Shown here one piece after another: positions 1-9,572 of a DNA stretch of 64,000 bases. Positions within the stretch are counted from its first letter, which is position 1. Each line of letters begins with the position of its first letter. The stretch comes from Alternaria dauci (lineage: Eukaryota; Ascomycota; Dothideomycetes; Pleosporales; Pleosporaceae): NCBI RefSeq assembly GCF_042100115.1, contig NC_091275.1, forward strand, positions 434,001-498,000, in the 5' to 3' direction. The position numbers were made by a program, and so were the translations under genes. The notes beneath the pieces were generated by a model. It made no database searches and was not told where the DNA came from. It saw nothing but the letters and a program-made list of their open reading frames with translations.

Positions 1-351
1 CCGTCTGAAGACTTCGATGAAAAGCTGGATTTTTCCTCCAAACGCGCGCGCACCACAATCCTGGACGAAGAGCCAGACCTCTCTGCCAGACCGAAACCGA
101 AACACTTATCCGAGCCGAAAAAGATCACTCGACGAGGCTGTCCAGGTGAGCACTGGAAGTGCAAGCCAGACGAACTGACCAAGAGAACATACTGGACATC
201 CTTTTCGAAGTTCCGCAAGCACTTTGAGACTCATCACTTGGGACACAATCGTACGAACGACTACCGTTGGGAATGTCATTTATGCGTCCAAGGTCCATTT
301 GGGGGAAACGGTCATGGCCTCATACAACACTTATGGGATCATCACTTCTAG
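1..351 (+). CDS. C-terminal part of a C2H2-like zinc-finger protein (5' end outside window)
   Basis: The frame is open from base 1 to a TAG at 349-351 and gives 116 residues. A basic, charged stretch is followed by a Cys-x5-Cys pair and then His-x3-His inside SKFRKHFETHH. A second Cys-x2-Cys (WECHLC) is followed by a His-x3-His-His cluster at the extreme C-terminus (QHLWDHH). Spacing is looser than in classical C2H2 fingers but resembles the degenerate finger pairs at the C-terminus of many uncharacterised ascomycete proteins. Metal or nucleic-acid binding is an inference. The N-terminal part lies outside the window, so the full architecture cannot be judged. Confidence 0.55.
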   Translation, partial: PSEDFDEKLDFSSKRARTTILDEEPDLSARPKPKHLSEPKKITRRGCPGEHWKCKPDELTKRTYWTSFSKFRKHFETHHLGHNRTNDYRWECHLCVQGPFGGNGHGLIQHLWDHHF

Positions 352-464
352 CGAGGCTGTCATCCTAGCATCATTGGGTTTATATCGACGACACGACATT
401 ATGACCTCGATGGTGTGCACATTACTTTTAATCTACGATGAAGATTTTCTTTCTTTAATAGACT

Positions 465-993
465 TTGGGGAGGCATGGCTTAGTTGCGGCCGCAACGACA
501 TACTCGTTAGACGATGGCGATGATTTGCTTTACACTTATCGATGGAACAAACAGCAATTCACTCCAGTGAGAAGCATGGTAGCCTTTCATTCTATCCTAG
601 TTGAAGCTAGTTTTTACCAGTACGGCTTAAGTCCTGGGACAGCGTATAGAAGGTGGTGGTCAATAATCCTCAAAAGAAAAGTTCCGCACATGAGTTGTCA
701 AAGGATATTGAGGGCCTCTTTGTTGCTTGTAGCATCATCAAGCATTGCCATTGTAAGTACAAGCTCAATGTCATCGTCGCGAACAATTTTAATCTCCTAA
801 GATCGCGCAGATCGTCCGTGCATTGGCGACTTCCATGGCCATGCAAGGGAACAAAGGCAACATCCTGGAGCGTTACCAGATCTATGATTCTGTAGCGGCC
901 AACGCGACGGTCAAAAAGATGCGCAAGAGCGTTACGGCCATGCCCAGGGCCAAGTCGATTATCGCATGCGATGAGATCCTTCGCGCGAGGTAG
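465..993 (+). other. Possible two-exon coding fragment, unrecognised
   Basis: An open frame from about 465 reaches a GTAAGT donor after 752. The stretch from 811, just after an AG at 809-810, to a TAG at 991-993 reads as 61 codons of ordinary protein-like composition (contains GNKGNILERYQIYD and MPRAKSIIACDE). The 58-bp interval 753-810 fits a fungal intron and joins the two frames in phase. No family is recognised and the upstream half has poor composition, so this may be a relic or chance. The rest of the stretch 352-1441 shows nothing else I can support. Confidence 0.22.
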
Positions 994-1441
994 GCCGCTG
1001 TCGACGATGACCACACTGAGGTATGTCTCCTGATGGCGCCTAGTGAGTAGGCTGACTTGACTTGGAGGAGCTTTCGCTGTCAGGAAGTGACTTGTCTATG
1101 GGCAAACTCGCACCAGGGGAGACGAAGAAGCCGCCTGATGGCAAGGAGACTGGCGGAAGCGGGTGCCGTAACATCTGGGCATAGTCTAGCTATCGAGGCA
1201 ACGAGCGAATTTGTATATGTTAGTTGCGATATCATGGGCTCTTAGTCTATTTCTAATCAGTTCAGAGACTGGAAGTTTATTCCTGGCTGCTCCCATGTCG
1301 CTCCTCTGACTACACGCAGACGTCTTTGGAACTGCGGCATCGCGAAGAGAGCAGAGATGTAGTAGTGCTATACAACTACGTTACCGCCACTTAGTTTTGT
1401 TGCTTCAATTCTACTTTCTACCATGTCTTGATCCTGAAATC

Positions 1442-3280
1442 TTACACGTACTTCCTCCCCTTTCGCAATGGCGTGATAACCTTTCCCACTTGTTGAATCG
1501 CCAACTTCCCAGTCTCGCTATCCTTCTCCACGTCTCGAAATGCTACGCGCACATCTTTCAAACAGCGCGATCGATCCGATGCACTGAGGTAAGTCCCCGT
1601 TGTCGGCAGCTCTAGGTACGTACTCTCTCTTGTTGCCAGACTAGAAATGTTCATGAGTATATCCGGGCCGCGTAAGAAAAATGTCCGGAGATAGAAAGGG
1701 ATCAAGCTCGCCGTGATCAGTACAGTGGATGAGATCATGAGGGCAACAACCCAGCCCCAATGGGCTTGAAACACTTCCGTACTGCTGCGTTTTGTGCCAC
1801 TACTTTCCCATGCTCTTGCTAGATAAGCTGAATCGGCATTGTAAGACACTTTGTAGATTGGCTTTGTGCCATTGGTGCCAGGAATCTCTGTCATGTCCTG
1901 GCTCGTATCCTGGTATTCCCAGGATACCTTGTCGTCTGGCCATATGGTGACTTCATTCATACCGCTTGTGAATACGTTTTTGCCATTCATTGCAGCCCAA
2001 TATGTGTTCAGCATCTGGCCTAGTCGTGTCGCAGTTTTGTTGTTAGGGCGTTGAAATGACCGTGCAAAGCCACCCCTTGGGTCCTTTGGGTCATTGACGT
2101 AACCTCTCGAGAAAAGCTCTGATGACGAGTTGATGGTTTGCTCCCACATCGTCCCGTTCAGACGGTAATCAAGACCCAATAGTGTGTACGCCAGTGGGGG
2201 ATGCTCGAGAGGAGAACGTCGGATACGCGGGACAAAACAAGTACGATATGTCTCGCATGAGACTGCAACTTCGAAGTACGACGTCTCGATGGTGCAATTT
2301 AAAGCTTCAGGATAATCCCATGTCCATGTAAATGCAAAAGGTTCCAGATCTTTGGCAGACATCCTAGCCCGCTCCGTAGTGTTTTCATTCCAGGATAGAT
2401 TTCCAAACCAACTTTCATTGTTATTGAACGGGAAGCGAAAGCCAGGCGGTATGGCGTAAGGATCGCAGTTCAGATGGAAATACATGGCTTCTATCGTGGC
2501 TGCGTAGTCAATGTAGTCCGTCGAGTCTATGCCACTCATTGGTATTCCAATGAGCGAACTATACGTGTCTTCAGTAGCATTACTCGTTTGGTACCAGCCT
2601 GGATCGTCCGCAGGCGACATTTTCTCATAGTATTGAACCCGAGGAACTTTGACATGCCCCCAGGCGTCGCGTGGTGAGCTTTCGTGCGTTGCTGAGCTAA
2701 GAAGCGCAGCAGTGAAAATGCTATTCAGGTTCGACTCGGTGGTTCCGCCATCAGGCACCCACATTTGCGGCCCCGGGGCAACATAGAGATACGTTGTGTT
2801 TTCGAGTGCGTTTCTTGGGCCAAATGTGATCTGGCGAAAGGAGGATTGACCGCCCACAGGAGATGGTATCCAGATGGCGATTAGGCCGAGGCCAACGTAG
2901 CTGACGCTCCGTAATTGGAATTGTGAGACGACGGTACTGGTAAGTGATGTACTACCAGCCAGTGTGTTCAAAAGAGCGATACGCTGGCCTGTCTCCAGTC
3001 CCCAGAGCATGATCGCATGTGTGGCTCGTCCAACGATAGAGGCAAAGACTACGGGATATACGGTCGGGCCCTAGATCTGATTAAATCGTTGAGGTTGGAG
3101 TTCAACCGTATGTAGACTTACCCATGTTGAAGCTCGTTTGAACCTTTTAGCTGCTTCCAGGTGAGCATTTGTGGGCTTCTGATCGTACAACACGACAGAC
3201 CAAGCGAAAGCGAGGAAGGCAACTGCGACAGCTAACAGAACCACGTCGATGATGATGGAGCCGGACGGGGTCGAGTTTTA
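1442..3280 (-). pseudogene. Fungal membrane protein with SPVGGQ motif and large ectodomain; 5' end disrupted
   Basis: Two exons are visible: 3277-3122 and 3070-1442, joined across a GTAAGT...CTAG intron. The first encodes a transmembrane segment (DVVLLAVAVAFLAFAWSVV). The second continues with TVYPVVFASIVGRA and then WIPSPVGGQSSFR, matching a large uncharacterised family of Pezizomycotina membrane proteins whose hallmark is W-x-LSPLGGQ. A long glycosylatable ectodomain follows (many NxS/T, a DAWGHVKVPR motif, YSSLIGIPMSGI). A second membrane helix near the C-terminus (VVALMISSTVLITASLIPF) and a cytosolic tail end the protein. Upstream of the first exon the frame hits TAA at 3278-3280, with no start codon or AG acceptor between. 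The natural start is therefore missing, through a nonsense change, frameshift or assembly error. Function of the family is unknown. Confidence 0.6.
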
Positions 3281-4132
3281 GCCGCATCTGCAAGTCCATC
3301 TAGCAGCGATGCAACACCCTCTTGTTGCGATCAAACACAGTCGTGCTATACTCATGCGAATATCTTTTATACCGAGTCTAGAGCAATAATGCCCGCGGAT
3401 ATGCGGTCAACCATCGTTTGAACCAGAAAAACGAGTACCAGCATACCGGTTTGCCCATCGTGCCTATCCAGCACGAAGCTTCATCCAGCGAGCTAAGCAC
3501 GCGCAGCGATTGTGGCGTTCAAAACTACCACCTATCGCAGCCTGCCGCCCCCATACACTCGCGGCTCAGCCCCGTTCATATATCCAGACGAGCCTCGCTG
3601 CCTAGCACATGTCAGGTAAGCAACGAGGCTGCGTACTCGTAAGCACTCTCCATTCCAGTGTCGCCGCAGCAGTACACTTTACCGGCGTAAAAACGGGCGA
3701 ATAGATTTTCAAGTACTGTAGATTTTGTGTTTCTGTGTTGGCCGAAGTATGAGGGTGGTGTGTGAGAGGGGATGTAGCGATATCTGCAAGGCTGCAAAGC
3801 GTGTGAACGTGGTTATGCATGACGTCAGCCACGTGCAAGACATATCCGTCACGAACAGACAACTCCAACACTTTTGAATCGAGAATCAAGCATCGCCATT
3901 ACTATGTCCTATTTTTCATCCCCTTCCACCCGGAAACGGAAGTAAAAGGGAAAGGGGGGGGGGGGGGGGGGGGGAAGAAGAGAAGAAAGAACCCTTCCAC
4001 TAATCTCCCGGTATCAAAATCGCCGCAATCCAAACCCTCACTGCGGCTCTCTCGCGCAGTGCCCGTAAACCCTCACCCAAAGCCCATAAACCCCTAATCT
4101 TACATACCCAAACCCCTTCGGTAAGCATCAAT
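3281..4132. other. Intergenic region with G homopolymer
   Basis: No supported gene. A 74-codon open frame on the plus strand (3418-3642) leads to a GTAAGC but no matching downstream exon was found. The region contains an unbroken run of 21 G at 3954-3974, upstream of the SPT16 3' end, and is otherwise unremarkable. Confidence 0.5.
3954..3974. repeat. G21 mononucleotide run
   Basis: Twenty-one consecutive G residues on the plus strand, flanked by A-rich sequence. It lies between the disrupted membrane protein gene and the 3' end of SPT16. Runs this long are unstable and prone to sequencing error, so the exact length is uncertain. Confidence 0.9.
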
Positions 4133-7100
4133 CTACCTCTTCCTCTTCCTCGCCTTCCCCTCATCCTCACTCCCACCACCCCCATTCGCCCTATCCTCCT
4201 TGTCCTTCTTCGCCGCCTTCTTATCCAATTCATCCCAGCTCTCGCCCTCACTAAACTCGTCCTCACTCCCCTCGTCGCTCATCTCCTCACTCGCATTCTC
4301 ATCAAAGTCGCTCTCCTCACTACTCTCATCGCTAATCGCCAACTCGCTCTCACTAACCTCAAACGCGCTCTCTTCCTCTTCCTCGCCATCACCCTCGTCA
4401 TCCGTTTCGTTGGACAAGAAACTCCATCCACCATCCGCAAAGAACTGGTGCGGATCGGATGTGACAGTTTTCATAATGGTGGCCCAGTTGAGGTTGAGCG
4501 GACCCTCTGTGAATGGGATATCGACTGAGTCCAACCAATCCTTGACCGGGTCCAGAGACTCCACAGGAATAGTGTTGATATGCACTGGGGGCCGATTGTA
4601 GTCCTTGAAGACGACCACCATGTCAAAGTTCCTCAGTCCAAACTGCACACGCTCAAGATGCACAATCTCAATCTCGCTCAGCGTCAGACAAGTAAACGGC
4701 GGCTCCGTGAGCTGCACCAGACAATCTGTCGTAGGCTGAACCAGCACACTGGACCGACTCGGCACACCGTTGAAGCCCAACTCGCGATACGGAATATCCA
4801 CACTAACATTTTCGTTGCGCGCCGCATCCGCAATCTTTTCCGCAAAATTCTTGAATTCCTTGTCGAGAGCCGCGCGGCGCCTTCGCTCTTCTTGTTCCTG
4901 CTCAAACTCTTCCTCGTCGCCGAATTTGTGGCGGCGCTTGCGGTTGCCTGTCTCGTCGAATTGCATCTCGGTTGCTTCGCGGACAAACTGGACGTCCTTG
5001 GTCTTCTTCTTGCCCAGCATAATCGGGTTCTTGAGGTGGACGTGGATAATGACAATCAGCTCGTGTTGCGAGGGCTGGAAAAAGAGATGCTTCATGTTGC
5101 TGAACAAGACGTCAATCTTGGCGGTGCCATTGCCGTGCACGTAGCGCAGACCGTTCTGGTGGATCTCGACGCTACCGGGGATGCGCTTGCCGTCGAGTGC
5201 CGGGCGAATGAAGATGAGGTCGAGCATGTGCGGCTTGCGCGTCTTGAGCGGGATGAGCTTGTCTTGTTCGACAACATCCTCCATCTGCTTCTTCTCCGTC
5301 TCCCGTCGTACGACGTCCTTTTTCAGCTCTGTAATGTCCTTGGTGATCTGGTCGATGCGGTCAACGTCGTGCGACTTGAAGGTCAGACTGCGAATAAAGT
5401 GTGCGTTGGGGTCTTCAAAAGGCTGGTCGTCTTTTCGGCCCACACCTTGACCTGGCGACAGGAAGTTGATGCGGAGCGATGTGAAGTCGGCTTCGGGGGT
5501 GTGCGAAGCGTTCTTGATGGTATGGATGTGGAAAGGAACCGGTCGGCCCATGATCGGCAGAAGAACGGTGAGGTTCTTCTTGTCGACGACAATCTCGAGG
5601 TTGGCGACGGAACTGGGGAACTGGTTGTCGCGCTTGTACGACTCGAACTTTTTGAACTTCTTCTCCTCGGTGCCGTTGAGCGACTTTGCGCCTTCGCTGT
5701 ACTCTGCAAGGCCCTGCTCCTGCTTCTTGGCGTGCAGCTCTCTCTGATGCTGTCGCCGTTGCTCCTCCTTCTCGGCATCTTGGTTGGTTGTTCGCTCGTG
5801 ACGGGTGCGCGTCTTGGTGATGTTGGTCTGGGCGATGGCGGGGCGCTCCTTCTTCACCTTGGGCTTCGCCTCCTCTTCCTCGTCGTCGAAGAAGAAGGAG
5901 ACGGCGTCCAGGTCGGAGGTGGTGTCCTTTGTGAATACCGCGCAGTCAGCCGAGCTAACACGGACGGTGTCTACCAAGACGAGCGAGTAGGTCTTGCTCT
6001 TCTTGTCCTGCGGCTTGCTGTTCTCCAGGTCCGACAGGCCAGTCTGAACGACCAGAGTCATGCCATCTTTCAGAACACGAGTGTTCTTGCCGCTCAGGAG
6101 GAGCGAAGAGTCCTTGTTCTCGGTGCCGATGCCGTAACCGACGTTCTTGGGAAAGTGCTTCTCCCACTCTGGCTTTTTGGATTTGAGATGTGCGAGGGCC
6201 TTGTTGTACACGTCCTTGGCCACGACGCCGTCCTTGATCGACTTGATGACCAGGTCGTGAATCGCCAGAAGCAGCTTGTAGGCCGTCTCCTGCTCCTTGT
6301 TGGGGCCGACCATGAATGTGCGACCGATCATGGCACCGTATGTTTGGTAGCGCAGACCGAGGACCGAGATGATGACGCCAGCGTGCAGGTTGTTCTCGTC
6401 GGGCTCAGCCGCGAACTTGAGATCGTACGAGCCACCGCTCTGGATTGTGGGCTGCAGACACCAGTCGAGCTGCATCGAGTCGAATGTCTTGGAGAGCTTC
6501 TGCTTCTCGAAGAACTTGGCGTCGTCGATCTTGTTGGAGACCTTGTCGGCGAGGGCGCGGTGCGAGATTTTCTTCTCGGAGTCGAGGATGTCGGACATTT
6601 CCTCAACAAAGTAGTTGGACATGAGGGCGCTCGAGGCTCGGGCAGCATCGCGGATGGTTCGCTGGAGGGTTAGCTAGGCACTATTATAGTTTACGACTCA
6701 ACTCACCAGCTCCTTCTCGTCCTTGACGGACAGGGCGGCGTTGGACAGGATGGCGGCCAGATCGACCTGGTCCTCCTCCTTGAAGCCAGCCTCGTCAAAG
6801 GCCGCCTTCCACTCGCTGGCAAAGGCGTTGTTGGCGTTGTCCTTTTTCAGCACTGCCACCTTCTTGCCGGCCTTTTTCATTGTCTCGAGACATGTCTGGA
6901 ACTGCTTCTTGTTCTCCTCGGCGTCCTTGCCGCGCACGAGAATCTCGACGGGCACCTTGCCACCCTTGAGCGGCTCCAGGTACGAGGCTGCGTGGTGTTA
7001 GCAAACATGTCCATGTCCATGTCCAATGCCAAGCAATCGTGTCGCACTCACCCTTTTTCTTGGTGGTGACAATCTGGAGCAGGTCGGGCGTCAGGACGAA

Positions 7101-7376
7101 GAGCGTGGCCGGGAACTCGTAGCCTAGCAGCCACAGCTATGGGATGTCGTCAGCTCGCTGTCGCCCATCACAGTCGCACATGCGCAATCTCACCTGGAAT
7201 GCCGCGGGCTTGAGATAGATGCCGGGCTCGCTCGCCTTGCCGACGAGCGTGGCGATTGAGCCTGCGCCCTGGAAGACCTGGTCGCCCGAGCGCTTGTCGG
7301 CCTTCCATTTGGTGACGAGGTTGTTGAGGCGCTCGTGGAAGAGCGCCTTGTCGATGACAATGTCGTTGTCCGCCAT
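4133..7376 (-). CDS. SPT16: FACT complex subunit SPT16 (histone chaperone)
   Basis: Four exons: 7376-7194, 7136-7052, 6987-6707 and 6661-4133, all joined in phase by GT-AG introns, giving 1025 residues, the usual length of fungal Spt16. The start MADNDIVIDKALF and LWLLGYEFPATLFVLT match the N-terminal aminopeptidase-like (catalytically dead) domain. It is followed by the dimerisation and middle domains (LIFIRPALDGKRIPGSVEIH; GVPSRSSVLVQPT). The very acidic C-terminal tail, rich in Glu/Asp/Ser, ends in a basic KARKRKR-type signal. Spt16 pairs with Pob3 to displace and reassemble H2A-H2B during transcription and replication in the nucleus. The gene is divergent from the carrier at 7794, sharing a 417-bp promoter region. 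The long open frame on the opposite strand is a shadow of this GC-rich coding sequence. Confidence 0.97.
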
Positions 7377-7793
7377 GTCTGAAGGTGCGCGCAAGGGAAC
7401 CTCCAAACGAGTTGGCTGGGCTGCGAGGGGAGAGGTGGAGGAGAGAAGGCGACGATGGGAAAGTCGCGAAAGGTTGATGCGACGCGAGGTACGCGCTCGG
7501 GGGCCGTGCGCTCTTAACTCCACAACGGGCTAGTGTCCCAATTACGTTGCGTAGGTAGCAGTCGGGGAGCATCTAAATCTACTTTTGGAAATCATTTCGA
7601 CGACTGTTTACGCCTTCTCTCTCTCTGTTTCTCGTCATCTTATTTGTTCTTGTATACCCAGAGTTAGTCCAAATCACTCCCACCCACCCTGTGACCATCC
7701 CACGCGGCTGCCTCACCCCCGTCGGCCCTCAACCTTCACCCTCAACACCCCGCCCATGCGCCCGCAATCCTCACTCCCCTCCCATGCTCTGCA
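7377..7793. promoter_or_regulatory. Shared promoter region between SPT16 and the mitochondrial carrier
   Basis: This 417-bp interval separates two divergently transcribed genes. The part next to the carrier is pyrimidine-rich (CT tracts around 7600-7790), as is common just upstream of fungal start codons. No specific binding site can be named. Confidence 0.5.
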
Positions 7794-9068
7794 ATGACGG
7801 CCGGCTCCAGTCTCCGCGCTGGAGTCTCTCTCCGCAGCGATGCCCCCAATGACGCCTCTCCCCCCGACGCCCCGCAGGCACCCAACAAGGCACCAGCGAC
7901 GGGCGTGCAGGCGGCCGGCATGCGCGCCGTGGCAGCGCGAATGGTCGCCTTTTACTTCCGCGCACCCGTCAAGGCCTTCTTTCGCGGCAGGATCGACTAC
8001 ATGGGGTACGCGAGGGCCATCAATCCGCACGTCATGGCAGATGCAAAGTGGTCGTGGAGAATGACGACGCCGGCCGTGTTGGCGCATGCCATTCGCACAG
8101 AGGGATGGGGCTTCATTCCGAAACAGGTGCTGCCGCCTCTGATGGCGAATACATGGTATGTGTGGGGAGATGCCTGGCCTTAGCATATGCTGACACGGCA
8201 TAGTATCGGCGCAGTCCTGTATACAGCATACCTCCACAGTCTCTCCGCACTCCATGAACCCTCGTCATACCAGACTAAACGCGTGTACCCCCCACCGCCC
8301 CCCTCTGTGACCTTCACAGCAGGATTCATCGGCGGCGGCATCCAATCCGTCATCGCCGCCCCCTTTGACGCCCTGCAAACCCGTTTCCGCACCGCCGACA
8401 TCCTCGACGGCAAGCACAAGACCATGTGGCACTACGCCGGCCACAAGCTGCGCTCCATCGGCGTCCAGGGCATCTTCGCCGGCTGGTCTCTGTCCTTTGT
8501 CAAAGACGCATTCGGCGCCGCCGTCTTCTTCGGCACCTTTGAAACCGTCAAGAGCCAGGCGTACCTCGAGTTTGTCTCGCGGTACTACGGGAGCCGCACA
8601 CGCGACACGCTGCTCGAGAAGTCGATTCCGTACCTGCAAGAAGACCACGACGACCGCCCCGTCATCCGACCGCATTACATGCTCGAACCCATGTTTCTCC
8701 TCTTGGCGGGCGTCTCGGCATCGGTCACTTCACAGCTCATACAGCACCCGCTCACAGAGATCCAGGACGTCCACTACCGCCGCCTCGAAGCACTGGATTT
8801 CCAGGCCCACCAGGATAACAAGCCCAGTCACATTGTGCGCCGCTACTACCACGCCTACGAGGAGACGTTTGCGCAGTGCAAGATACTCGCCAAGCGCGCC
8901 GGGGGATGGAGAAGCTATCTGTATCGGGATTTCTTTATGAGCACGATTAAGCAGGTACCGAGTACGGCGGCGGGGCTGATTGTGTTTGAGATTGTGAGGC
9001 GCAAGTATTCGTTTGAGAATGAGGAAGTGATGATTATGCATGAGGATGCGAGGATATTGTTGACATGA
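7794..9068 (+). CDS. Mitochondrial carrier (SLC25-like) protein
   Basis: Two exons, 7794-8155 and 8204-9068, joined in phase over a 48-bp GTATGT...TAG intron, encode 408 residues. After a low-complexity N-terminus, the sequence shows carrier-type repeats. AGFIGGGIQSVIAAPFDALQTRFR contains the P-x-D-x-x-x-T/K-R type signature after a helix, and a second, degenerate signature is seen at LIQHPLTEIQDV. GVQGIFAGWSLSFVKDAFGAAVFFGTFE is typical of the matrix loop and even-numbered helix of the family. The protein is longer and more divergent than classical 300-residue carriers, so it belongs to one of the poorly characterised fungal subgroups. Location is inferred to be the inner mitochondrial membrane. 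The transported substrate cannot be inferred. Confidence 0.8.
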
Positions 9069-9572
9069 GGGGATTGAAGGCGAGTTGTGCCGATACTTTG
9101 CATATGATACCCGGATATAGACTGTCAAGACTCATAGATTTTGAATGTCGTTGTACCATATACTAGAAACTTGTATATACAAAACATAGCAAATCGCATT
9201 GCACTACCTTAGCACTTCCTTTGCTGTCGCCCTCGTACAGCCTCAGTCAAAGCATACTTGGCTCAACGGGTATGCACACTCGACTCTCCGCCCATCTCCA
9301 TCATACTCCTCCTTACCCGTTCCCGTTGCCCTCTCTCCCACTGCTTCTCCGCTTCCTCCATCTTCTCCTTGATTTTCGCACCCAGTCCCCACATCTCAAG
9401 TCCCAACATCGACCACACAAAGTTCCGTCCCAGATGCCACGACCCGCGAACAAACTGATACTGTGACGTCCTAAATACCTATTAACCATCTCCCTAGACA
9501 TCCAGTACGCGTCCAACCCTGTAAGCGAACAAAGAAAAAGGAGGGAAGGAGGAGGGAAGAACATCTTACAAC
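9069..9572. other. Intergenic, convergent 3' ends
   Basis: This interval lies between the 3' end of the carrier gene and the 3' end of the Ser/Thr-rich protein gene on the other strand. It probably contains both 3' UTRs. Open frames here are short and CT-rich, with no recognisable product. Confidence 0.5.

Noticed and set aside
4580..6673. 697-codon open frame on the plus strand opposite SPT16
   Set aside because: It lies entirely antisense to SPT16, its peptide is dominated by Leu/Val/Glu/Asp as expected from the complement of a GC-rich, charged coding sequence, and it shows no motif.
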